The position numbers were made by a program, and so were the translations under genes. The notes under the pieces were generated by a model that saw only the letters and a list, made by a program, of their open reading frames with translations, did not search any database and was not told the DNA's origin. Positions 1 through 6,207 of a stretch of 6,207 bases of DNA are shown here, piece by piece (position 1 is the first letter of the stretch; each line of letters begins with the position of its first letter). Location: the NCBI GenBank assembly GCA_027451915.1, contig DAIDHU010000180.1, positions 1-6,207 on the forward strand. Direction: 5' to 3'. The DNA is from Thiomonas sp. (GTDB lineage Bacteria > Pseudomonadota > Gammaproteobacteria > Burkholderiales > Burkholderiaceae_C).

Positions 1-261
1 CGGCTCGGAAGCGGCCTGCGGCTGCTGCTCCCAGGAGGGCACGGGTTCCACGAATCCTTCGGGCTCCGCGGGCGGCTGCGCAGCCTCGGGAGGCTCGGAG
101 GCGGCCAGCGGCAGGTGCTCCCAGGAGGGCTCGGCTTGCACGAAGCCCTCGGGCTCGGCGGGCGGCTGCGACATCGCGGGCGGCTCGGAAGCGGCCTGCG
201 GCTCGGACTCCCGGGCTGCCTCGGCCTGGGCGAAGCCCTCGGACGTCGCGGGCTGCGCCGG
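1..261 (-). repeat. 90-bp tandem repeat inside chpA (about 2.9 copies visible)
   Basis: The sequence repeats with an exact 90-bp period: CGGCTCGGA-like blocks begin at 1, 91 and 181, and GGGC(T/G)CGCGGG-like blocks at 61, 151 and (diverged) 241. Bases 1-23 and 181-203 are identical, and CTCCCAGGAGGGC occurs at 28-40 and 118-130, so the copies are mosaic. In the ChpA frame each unit is 30 residues. Visible copies start at F840 (FAQAEAARESEPQAASEP), F870 (FVQAEPSWEHLPLAASEP) and F900 (FVEPVPSWEQQPQAASEP, cut by the edge), joined by PPAEPEG-type segments. The composition (Pro, Ala, Glu) indicates an extended flexible acidic linker between the HPt domain and whatever follows. More copies may lie beyond position 1. 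Confidence 0.9.
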
Positions 262-2751
262 GGCGGTCATGCCGAGCACCAGCGGGCGACCCTCCCGCAG
301 GGCCCGCGCGGCCTGCACCAGCGCCTCGCTCGAGTGCGCGCCCGCGTCGCCGGCGCGCAGCGCATGCGCCCAGTCCTCGAGCTGGTCCAGCGCGTGCCCG
401 GCAAGATCGAGCAGATCCGCTCGTGGCGCCGAGCCTTCGGCCAGGACCTGGTTGAAGCTCTGCTCCAGGGCCCACGCTCCTTCGGCGAAATCGCGCATGC
501 CCACCATGCGCGCGCTGCCCTTGAGGGTGTGGAAACAGCGCCGCAGCGCGGTCAGGGAATCATCGGCCGGGTCGGCGCCGCGCAGGTCGGCGATGCGCTC
601 GCGCCCCTGGGCCACGACCTCGTCGGCCTCGTCGAGGAAGATTTCCACCAGCTCGGGGTCGACCGCGGGCTGCGCCGGTTCAGGCTCGCTCGGCACTGCC
701 GCGGCGGGCTGCGTCGCGCCTTGAGCCGAGCCCAGCAGCAAGGCGTCCAGCGCGGCCGAGTCGTCCAGCGCCGCGGCCGCGGCGGAGCTCGCGGAATCGG
801 GCAGTTCGGCTGCCTCGGCTTCCAGCGGCGGCAACAGGGTGTCGGCGTCCTCCAGATCGAGGGAGGGAGCCGGCGCGGCGGGGGCGGATCCGGCGCTCGG
901 AGCTTCCGGGGTGGGCAGCGGCGCCGCGGTGCCTGGCGCCTGCATGTCGACGGGCGGCGCGGGACGGGCAGAGGGCTGCGCCGCCTGGCGCGCTTGCGGC
1001 ACCACCGGGCGCAGATCCCCGGTGTGCGGGTCGAACTGGAAGGAGATTTTCGCCAGGTCGGGCTGGTAGCCCAGCATGTCGACCATGAAGCCCAGGGTGC
1101 CGATATTGGCCGCCAGGTGTTCGAAACTGCCGCCGGGCTGACGCGCCGCGCCTTGCTCGGGCGCCACGGCCATCAGGTTTTCCACGCTGTGGCGAATATG
1201 CCCCAGCGCCTGCGAGCCCACGTCCATGCCCAGCACCGACAGCACTCCGCGCATCTGTCCCAGCAGGCGCGGCACCGGTTCGAGGTCGGCGAGGGTCTGC
1301 GGATCGCGGAAGTAGGCGTCGAGCAGGCGTTCCACCGTGCCCATGTCGTGGCGCAGTTCCTGCACCACGGTGCCCAGGGTCTGGTTCTCCGAGACCTGGC
1401 GGTACAGCTGTTCCATCCAGGGCGCGAAGGCCTCGCTGGCGTAGCCTTGCGCGCTGCGCTGCAGGCGCTGCGCCAGCTCGCGCGCCCGAGGGAGAAAATC
1501 CGCATCGTCGGCGCGGAAGTGCACCAGCGAGGCTTCCAGGAACAGCAGCGCGGTGGCGACTTCCAGCACCCGCTCCGGCGTCAGCAGCGAGCGCTGCTCG
1601 CCGATCACCTGCACCATGCGCTCGACCGCGGAGGGCAGCACTTCGGCGCCGGCGCTCAGCTGGCGAAGCACCAGCCCGAGTTGCTGCAGGTGTTCCTGCA
1701 GGCGCCCGATCCGGCTGAAATCCCCGTTGCCGATGTGGGCCCAGCCGTCCTTGACCTGCACCATGCGCTTGCGCGCCTGCTGCACCAGGGCCGGATCCAC
1801 CAGCCCGAAATGCGGCTGCTGCCAGTCCACCACCGCCTGCGCGCGCAGCCCGGCGGCCTGGGCCACGGCGCGCAGGATCGGCGCAGCCTCGCGGCCGCGC
1901 TCGCGCGCCCGGGCGAGCGCCTGGTCGCAGAAGAACAGCAGCTCATGGCCCAGGCGCCGCGAGACCTGGGCCTGCCCGGCCAGCATCTGGCGCAACTGCA
2001 GGTTCAGCCGGTTGCACAGGCGCTTGGCGTAGATGTCGGCCTCGATCAGGTCATCGCCAAGCGCCGCGAAAAAACCCTCGGCGATCCACCACAGCGAGCG
2101 CTCCTCGTCGCGGCTGGCGGCCTGCGCCTGGCGGGCCACGGCCTGCATCGTGGCGCTGGCGCCGCGCAGGTCGCCCGCGCGCAGCACTTCCAGCAGCGCG
2201 CGCTCGTAATCGCTGCGGGCCTGTACGCCCAGGCCCTGCGTGGCGCCTTCCTGCGCGGGGGCCTGCGGCCACTCCCAGGCGAGATCCCACAGGTCCGCGG
2301 GATGGGCCGGTTCGCCGCCGGCCAGGTCGGCCAGGGCGCGGTACTGACGGAACAGCTTGACCGCCGGCTCGTCGCGCCCGCTCGCCCGCGCTTCCAGGTA
2401 GTCGAGCACCGCGTGCAGGCCCGATTCCAGGGCCTCCACCATCGGCGCGTCCAGGCGCTGGGGTTGCTCCAGGGCGCGCATGATCACCCGTTCGGAGGTC
2501 TGCAGCACGCGCGCGCACCCCGCCTGGCCCATCAGTTCCAGGGCTCCCGCGGCCTGGTGCACATGGGTGCGGGCCTGCAGCAGCGCGCTGGTCGTATCCG
2601 ACTCGGCGCCCTGCATCTGGCCCAGCTGCGCCTGCCGGCGTACGGCGGCGAGCGCGGCCAGCAGGTTGTCGCGAACCTGTTCCAGGACCCACGCCAGGCC
2701 CGCGGTGTCGGGCGGCGTGGTGGACTGCGTGGTCTGGGCGACGTAGTTCAT
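1..2751 (-). CDS. chpA: ChpA/PilL hybrid histidine kinase, N-terminal part (3' end outside window)
   Basis: First 917 residues of the large CheA-like kinase of the Pil-Chp system, open at the window edge. An N-terminal HPt-like module has LAWVLEQVRDNL (19-30) and HVHQAAGALELMG, with H65 as the candidate phosphosite. Next is a conserved ChpA region with WWIAEGFFAAL (from 221) and KRLCNRLNLQLRQML (from 243). A second module near 480-520 reads RLLGQMRGVLSVLGMD, where G498 sits at the usual His position. A Pro/Ala/Glu-rich linker spans about 581-696. A canonical HPt domain runs from about 697 (DPELVEIFLDEADEV) with FHTLKGSARMVGM and phosphosite H741. From about 831 a 30-residue repeat begins. The kinase, CheW-like and receiver domains are not reached. 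The ATG at 2751 is the first possible start after the in-frame pilJ stop; its Shine-Dalgarno is weak. The usual family length is about 2000 residues, so more than half is missing here. Confidence 0.93.
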   Translation of the reverse strand, partial: MNYVAQTTQSTTPPDTAGLAWVLEQVRDNLLAALAAVRRQAQLGQMQGAESDTTSALLQARTHVHQAAGALELMGQAGCARVLQTSERVIMRALEQPQRLDAPMVEALESGLHAVLDYLEARASGRDEPAVKLFRQYRALADLAGGEPAHPADLWDLAWEWPQAPAQEGATQGLGVQARSDYERALLEVLRAGDLRGASATMQAVARQAQAASRDEERSLWWIAEGFFAALGDDLIEADIYAKRLCNRLNLQLRQMLAGQAQVSRRLGHELLFFCDQALARARERGREAAPILRAVAQAAGLRAQAVVDWQQPHFGLVDPALVQQARKRMVQVKDGWAHIGNGDFSRIGRLQEHLQQLGLVLRQLSAGAEVLPSAVERMVQVIGEQRSLLTPERVLEVATALLFLEASLVHFRADDADFLPRARELAQRLQRSAQGYASEAFAPWMEQLYRQVSENQTLGTVVQELRHDMGTVERLLDAYFRDPQTLADLEPVPRLLGQMRGVLSVLGMDVGSQALGHIRHSVENLMAVAPEQGAARQPGGSFEHLAANIGTLGFMVDMLGYQPDLAKISFQFDPHTGDLRPVVPQARQAAQPSARPAPPVDMQAPGTAAPLPTPEAPSAGSAPAAPAPSLDLEDADTLLPPLEAEAAELPDSASSAAAAALDDSAALDALLLGSAQGATQPAAAVPSEPEPAQPAVDPELVEIFLDEADEVVAQGRERIADLRGADPADDSLTALRRCFHTLKGSARMVGMRDFAEGAWALEQSFNQVLAEGSAPRADLLDLAGHALDQLEDWAHALRAGDAGAHSSEALVQAARALREGRPLVLGMTAPAQPATSEGFAQAEAARESEPQAASEPPAMSQPPAEPEGFVQAEPSWEHLPLAASEPPEAAQPPAEPEGFVEPVPSWEQQPQAASEP

Positions 2752-2805
2752 GCCGGCTCGGGATCTGGGTTGCGCGGGGCGTGCGTGAAGGGAGGCCTGC
2801 GGGCT

Positions 2806-4992
2806 TCAGGCAATCTTGAACCGGGACACCGACTCGCGCAGCACCTCGGCCACGCGCGCCAGCTCCGCCACCAGTTCCGCGGTGGAACGCGTGCCGTCGC
2901 CGGTCTGCTCGGTCACGGCGAAGATGTGCTGGATGCTCGTGGCCACCTGGTTGGCGGCCTGCGCCTCGGTCAGCGCCTGGTGGGAAATGCGTTCGATCAG
3001 CTCGGCCAGCTGGCGCGACACGCGGTCGATCTCCGACAGCGCGGCGCCGGCGCTGTCCGAAAGGCGCGCCCCCTCGACCACCCCCTGGGTGCTTTTTTCC
3101 ATGGCCGCCACCGCATCCTGGGTGTCGGTCTGGATGGTGCGCACCAGCGCGGCGATCTGCTTGGTCGCCTCGGCCGAGCGCTCGGCCAGGCGCTGCACCT
3201 CCTCGGCCACCACCGAGAAGCCGCGGCCCGCGTCGCCCGCGGAGGCGGCCTGGATGGCCGCGTTGAGCGCAAGTACGTTGGTCTGCTCCGTCAGGTCGGA
3301 AATCAGCTCGGTGATCTCGCCGATCTCCTGCGAGGATTCGCCCAGGCGCTTGATGCGCTTGGAAGTGTCCTGGATCTGGCTGCGGATGGCATTCATGCCC
3401 TCGATGGAGTTGCGCACCGCCAGCAGGCCCTGCTCGGCGGCGTCCAGGGACTGGCGCGCCACGGTCGAGGACTGCTGCGCCTGCGCCGACACCGAGTTGA
3501 TGCGCTCGGCCATGTCCAGCACCGAGCGTCCGGTCTCGCGGATCTCGATCAGCTGCTGCTCGGAGGAGCGCAGCAGATCGCCGGCGGTGGTCTGCGCCTG
3601 GCCGGAGGAGCGTCGCACCTGTTCGGCGGAGCGTTGCACCTGCGCCACGAGGCTGCGCAGCTCCTCCACCGTGTAGTTCACCGAGTCGGCGATGGCGCCG
3701 GTGATGTCCTCGGTCACCGTGGCCTCCTGGGTCAGGTCGCCCTCGGCCACGTTCTGCAGTTCGTTCATCAGGCGCAGAATGGCAGCCTGGTTCGCCTCGT
3801 TGCTGCGCCGCGCCTCCTGCTCCTGGCTCTCGGCGCGGCGGCGCTCGCGTTCGGACTGCAGCGCACGCTCACGCGACGCCTGCACGTACAGCCGGCCCAG
3901 TCCGAGCAGCGCCAGCACGCCCAGCAGCGCGGCCGCCCCCAGCACCCACAGTTCCACGCTGCCCACGCCGGCCTGCGAGGAGTAGCGTGCCTGGAGATCC
4001 TGCAGCCCGCCCAGCAGGGACACCGAGTCGTGCAGCACCGCGGTCTGCGCCAGGCGGGCGCTGCTCAGGTTCTGCAGGTTGCCCAGGATCCGCTGGGCGA
4101 GGCTGGATACGTCGCCGAAGGCCTTGAGCATGCCCTCGACCTGCGCGCGCGCCTCGCCGTGCACGGGGCTGAGCTGCAGGTTGGCATCTCCCTGATCGAG
4201 CCCCTTGGCCAGTTGCTCGAAGGTCTGCAGGTCGCGTCCCAGCGCGAACACCGCCTCCGGGCTGATGCCCTCGTAGGACAGGAATTCGTTGGCCGACTTG
4301 CCGATGCGCTGGGTGAGCATCTCCAGTTGGGCCGCCGCGGCCACGTCGGCGCCGCTGGCGCCTTGCTGCAGCAGCAGCGAGGTCAGGGTCTGCGCGCCCT
4401 GCAGCAGCGAGTCCGACTGCCGGCTGATGGTGCGCAGGGCATCGTTGGTCTGGGTCAGCGCCGCCTGCATCTTCACCACCACGCGCGCGTTTTTCACGGT
4501 GGCGTCGACCATCGGCGTCACCGAGCTCAGCTGCGGGCCGCCGGCGTGCAGCGTGTCGTCGGCGTGCAGGCGCCGCAGGTCGTTCTCGAGGGCGTCCGCG
4601 CTGGCCTGCAGCTCTCCGAAGCCTTCCTTGGAACCCAGCAGCGCGGCGCTGACCGACTTGGCCACGCGCTGCGATTGCATCAGCGCATCGCCCGAGGTGT
4701 TGAGCAGGCGCGCGGACGACGAGGTGATGCGCAGGGTGGCCGCCAGGCTCACCGCCACCAGCACGACCGCGACCACCAGCAGCAGCACCAGCAGGCGTTG
4801 CTGGCGCTGCAGCGGCAGGTGGCCGATCAGCGGAAGGCGCCGGATGGCCTCGTCGCCGCTGCCTTCCTCGACGTCGCGCTGGTCCTGCATCGCCGCCGAC
4901 AGCGTGGCACCGCCCACGGTGGCGTCGCTGGCGGCGAAGGCGGTGGCCTCCGCCGCGGGGCGCTTGGAGGAGAACAGGGAAAACAATGCCAT
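2806..4992 (-). CDS. pilJ: PilJ, methyl-accepting chemotaxis transducer for type IV pili
   Basis: Inner-membrane chemoreceptor of 728 residues that feeds the Pil-Chp pathway. A cytoplasmic N-terminal stretch of about 65 residues precedes TM1 (about 66-88, LLVLLLVVAVVLVAVSLAA). The periplasmic region (about 90-345) carries two related modules, one starting near QSQRVAKS (106-113) and one near LTQRIGKS (226-233), as expected for the PilJ sensor family. TM2 lies at about 346-370 (LWVLGAAALLGVLALLGLG). A HAMP-like segment follows at about 400-450 (LQNVAEGDL...), then a long coiled-coil signalling domain to the C-terminus. The hairpin tip is at 568-592 (TEQTNVLALNAAIQAASAG, then DAGRGF). There is no C-terminal NWETF-type tether for CheR/CheB. 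The ATG at 4992 has GGAG five bases upstream and no alternative start lies in the frame after the pilI stop. The stop is TGA. Spacing is 54 bp to pilI and 54 bp to chpA. Confidence 0.96.
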   Translation of the reverse strand: MALFSLFSSKRPAAEATAFAASDATVGGATLSAAMQDQRDVEEGSGDEAIRRLPLIGHLPLQRQQRLLVLLLVVAVVLVAVSLAATLRITSSSARLLNTSGDALMQSQRVAKSVSAALLGSKEGFGELQASADALENDLRRLHADDTLHAGGPQLSSVTPMVDATVKNARVVVKMQAALTQTNDALRTISRQSDSLLQGAQTLTSLLLQQGASGADVAAAAQLEMLTQRIGKSANEFLSYEGISPEAVFALGRDLQTFEQLAKGLDQGDANLQLSPVHGEARAQVEGMLKAFGDVSSLAQRILGNLQNLSSARLAQTAVLHDSVSLLGGLQDLQARYSSQAGVGSVELWVLGAAALLGVLALLGLGRLYVQASRERALQSERERRRAESQEQEARRSNEANQAAILRLMNELQNVAEGDLTQEATVTEDITGAIADSVNYTVEELRSLVAQVQRSAEQVRRSSGQAQTTAGDLLRSSEQQLIEIRETGRSVLDMAERINSVSAQAQQSSTVARQSLDAAEQGLLAVRNSIEGMNAIRSQIQDTSKRIKRLGESSQEIGEITELISDLTEQTNVLALNAAIQAASAGDAGRGFSVVAEEVQRLAERSAEATKQIAALVRTIQTDTQDAVAAMEKSTQGVVEGARLSDSAGAALSEIDRVSRQLAELIERISHQALTEAQAANQVATSIQHIFAVTEQTGDGTRSTAELVAELARVAEVLRESVSRFKIA

Positions 4993-4997
4993 GACTG

Positions 4998-5001
4998 CTC
5001 C
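4998..5001 (-). promoter_or_regulatory. Ribosome binding site of pilJ
   Basis: GGAG on the minus strand, five bases before the pilJ ATG. It is the only clear Shine-Dalgarno among the gene starts visible here; pilH, pilI and chpA have none or a weak one. It supports the chosen pilJ start and may set independent, stronger translation of the receptor. Confidence 0.7.
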
Positions 5002-5046
5002 GAAGGAATCGAAGGGGGGAATGGACGATGGGCGTGCGGGGGGCGG

Positions 5047-5568
5047 TCAAGCCACCTGCAGGAATCGCCGATCCTGCGAAAGCAGGGCCAGGTTGAGCTC
5101 GCGCCAGACCTGCCCGCTGCCGTCGCGCAGCTGCGCGCCCAGCCAGGGGGGAGCCGGCGGCGCGGCGCCGGTCTCCGGCGTGAACTGCGCGGGCATGCGC
5201 AGGCCCGCCAGCTGGTCGACCAGCAGCGCGCAGTTGATTTCCAGGCGCGGGGAGAACTGCACCAGGCGACTGTGAGCGCCCGCGCGCGACATGGCGTCGG
5301 TCTCGGCGTCGCCCAGGAAGCCGGCCAGGTCCACCACCCCGCACAGCACCCCGCGCAGATTGAGCAGCCCGGCGAACCACGAATGGGCGTGGGGCAGCGG
5401 CGTCGGAGGCTCCCAGCTCGAGATCTCACCCGACTGGCCCAGGGGCAGCAGCAGGTGATGCGAGCCGGCGACCACGGCCAGCCAGCGCGATTCGCTGCGG
5501 GTCTGCTGCGCGCCCTGCAGGCGTGCGGCCAGACGGCCCTGGAATTCGATCAGCGAGCTCTTTGCCAT
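5047..5568 (-). CDS. pilI: PilI, CheW-like chemotaxis adaptor
   Basis: A 173-residue protein with one CheW domain, expected to bridge the receptor PilJ and the kinase ChpA in the cytoplasmic signalling array. CheW features are the early strands around residues 28-50 (SRWLAVVAG...HLLLPLGQSGEI) and the core signature near 64-86 (WFAGLLNLRGVLCGVVDLAGF), followed by LEINCALLVDQLAGLR at 109-124. The C-terminus RRFLQVA resembles the ends of PilI proteins. The region around 133-142 (TGAAPPAPPW) is Pro/Ala-rich and probably a loop. The ATG at 5568 is the only plausible start: the frame is that of pilH, the pilH TGA lies 12 bp upstream, and no other start codon lies between. No clear Shine-Dalgarno is visible in the 12-bp gap, so re-initiation after pilH is likely. 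Position between pilH and pilJ is the standard order. Confidence 0.92.
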   Translation of the reverse strand: MAKSSLIEFQGRLAARLQGAQQTRSESRWLAVVAGSHHLLLPLGQSGEISSWEPPTPLPHAHSWFAGLLNLRGVLCGVVDLAGFLGDAETDAMSRAGAHSRLVQFSPRLEINCALLVDQLAGLRMPAQFTPETGAAPPAPPWLGAQLRDGSGQVWRELNLALLSQDRRFLQVA

Positions 5569-5580
5569 GGGCCGGACGGG

Positions 5581-5946
5581 TCAGTTCAAGGCCATGATCT
5601 TGCTCAGCAGGTCGTGCGGATCGACCGGCTTGGTGACGTAGTCGCGCGCCCCCTGGCGCATCGCCCACAGCTTGTCGGTTTCCTGGCTCTTGCTGGTGCA
5701 CACGATGATGGGCAGTTCCCGGTAGGCCGGATTGCGGGTGATCTGGCGCGTGAGCTGAAAGCCGTTGAGCCCCGGCATCACGATGTCCATCAGCACCAGG
5801 TCCGGACGCTCCTGCTCGATCGCGGCCAGCGCCTGCTCGCCATTCTCGGCGGTGCGCACCACGTATCCGTTCTTGTTCAGGAGATCGGACAGGAAATACA
5901 ACTCGGTGCGGGAGTCGTCGACGATCAGGATCTTGCGGATGCTCAT
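5581..5946 (-). CDS. pilH: PilH, type IV pilus response regulator
   Basis: Complete 121-residue single-domain receiver of normal CheY/PilH length. In the family, PilH opposes or balances PilG: it is linked to pilus retraction and may drain phosphate from ChpA. Visible residues are the acidic pair D10-D11 (ILIVDDSRTE), the phosphoacceptor D54 (VLMDIVMPGLNGFQ), the switch Thr T84 within CTSKSQETDKLW, and K106 in DYVTKPVDP. The TSKSQETDK...GARDYVTKPV stretch is typical of PilH and separates it from PilG. There is no output domain. The ATG at 5946-5944 overlaps the pilG stop as ATGA. No good Shine-Dalgarno is visible before it, so translation probably relies on coupling to pilG. The TGA stop is followed after 12 bp by pilI. 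Confidence 0.95.
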   Translation of the reverse strand: MSIRKILIVDDSRTELYFLSDLLNKNGYVVRTAENGEQALAAIEQERPDLVLMDIVMPGLNGFQLTRQITRNPAYRELPIIVCTSKSQETDKLWAMRQGARDYVTKPVDPHDLLSKIMALN

Positions 5947-6207
5947 GATTGGGCCGGTTTGACGCTCGGCGCGCCCGAGGCGGGCGCATTCGCGCTCTGG
6001 CGGTGCACGTTCACCGCCTGCAGCAACTGGTCTATCGTGAAGGGCTTGGTCAGGTAGGCCTCGGCGCCCACCATGCGGCCGCGCGCCTTGTCGAACACGC
6101 CGTCCTTGGAGGACAGCATGACCACCGGGATCGAGGCATGCCGCGGGCTGCGCTTGATGATGGCCACCGTCTGGTAACCGTCCAGACGCGGCATCAACAC
6201 GTCGCAG
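5943..6207 (-). CDS. pilG: PilG, type IV pilus response regulator (5' end outside window)
   Basis: Single-domain CheY-like receiver that in the Pil-Chp system accepts phosphate from ChpA and promotes pilus extension in the cytoplasm. Only the last 87 residues are visible. The visible part opens with CDVLMPRLDGYQT, which closely matches the PilG signature around the phosphoacceptor; the Asp is encoded at 6203-6201, so the N-terminal half with the acidic pair is missing. Downstream are the MLSSKDG segment, carrying the conserved Ser/Thr switch position, and YLTKPF with the conserved Lys. After the receiver comes a short Ala/Pro/Ser-rich tail ending in KPAQS. A GTG at 6200 could be taken as a start, but it lies inside the receiver fold and is not the true start. 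The TGA stop overlaps the ATG of pilH, which suggests translational coupling. The motif match and gene context make the identification strong. Confidence 0.93.
   Translation of the reverse strand, partial: CDVLMPRLDGYQTVAIIKRSPRHASIPVVMLSSKDGVFDKARGRMVGAEAYLTKPFTIDQLLQAVNVHRQSANAPASGAPSVKPAQS

Noticed and set aside
2051..2692. A 213-codon minus-strand open frame inside the chpA region.
   Set aside because: It is in a different frame from chpA, has Gly/Arg/Pro-rich composition and no motif, whereas the chpA frame shows conserved ChpA segments across the same bases.
2786..2810. Possible hairpin (TGAAG ... CTTCA) just after the pilJ stop, considered as a terminator or attenuator.
   Set aside because: The stem is only five base pairs with a loop of about twelve bases and no T-tract follows on the minus strand; chpA is expected to be co-transcribed.
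3869..5380. A 503-codon minus-strand open frame overlapping pilJ and pilI.
   Set aside because: It is an out-of-frame shadow of pilJ and pilI; its product is Arg/Ala/Gly-rich and shows no domain, while the overlapping frames encode clear PilJ and PilI.
115..6057. A plus-strand open frame of 1980 codons running antisense across the whole operon.
   Set aside because: Its codons are exact reverse complements of the codons of chpA, pilJ, pilI and pilH, which all share one frame. Stops on the plus strand would need TTA, CTA or TCA codons in those genes, and these are rare in such GC-rich DNA. The translation is Arg/Gly/His/Gln-rich and low in complexity with no recognisable domain, and the minus-strand genes explain every base.
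6198..6200. GTG as a start codon for a short 85-residue pilG product.
   Set aside because: The frame stays open upstream to the window edge and the codons before it encode the conserved CD of the receiver active site, so the gene starts outside the window.

Overview
The window holds one minus-strand operon of the Pil-Chp type, the chemotaxis-like system that controls type IV pili and twitching motility. Read in the direction of transcription, from the high coordinates to the low ones, the order is pilG (5' end outside the window), pilH, pilI, pilJ and chpA/pilL (3' end outside the window). The DNA is very GC-rich, with strong G/C preference at third codon positions. Gene order, absence of pilK between pilJ and chpA, and the style of the ChpA N-terminal region fit a high-GC betaproteobacterium (Burkholderiales-like) or, less likely, a xanthomonad-like gammaproteobacterium. 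The genus cannot be fixed from this sequence.

Layout: 5943-6207 is the C-terminal part of PilG, a single-domain response regulator cut right next to its phosphoacceptor Asp. pilG and pilH overlap by ATGA. 5581-5946 is PilH, a complete second single-domain response regulator. 5047-5568 is PilI, a CheW-type adaptor. 2806-4992 is PilJ, a two-transmembrane chemoreceptor. 1-2751 is the first 917 residues of ChpA: an N-terminal HPt-like module, a degenerate second module, a Pro/Ala-rich linker, a canonical HPt domain, and then a 90-bp tandem repeat that runs off the window edge. The CheA-like kinase core, CheW-like and receiver domains expected at the ChpA C-terminus lie outside the window.

Expected working scheme, from knowledge of the family: PilJ senses a surface or pilus-related signal, PilI couples it to the ChpA kinase, and ChpA passes phosphate through its HPt modules to PilG (pilus extension) and PilH (retraction or phosphate sink). 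No promoter, terminator, RNA gene, mobile element or CRISPR array is visible. The only non-coding DNA is three short gaps of 12, 54 and 54 bp.

I see no new type of system. The points worth a second look are the 30-residue repeat in ChpA, a ChpA module whose phosphorylatable His appears to be Gly, and the fact that pilH, pilI, pilJ and chpA all lie in one reading frame, separated only by stop codons and multiples of three. That arrangement also produces a very long but spurious antisense open frame.
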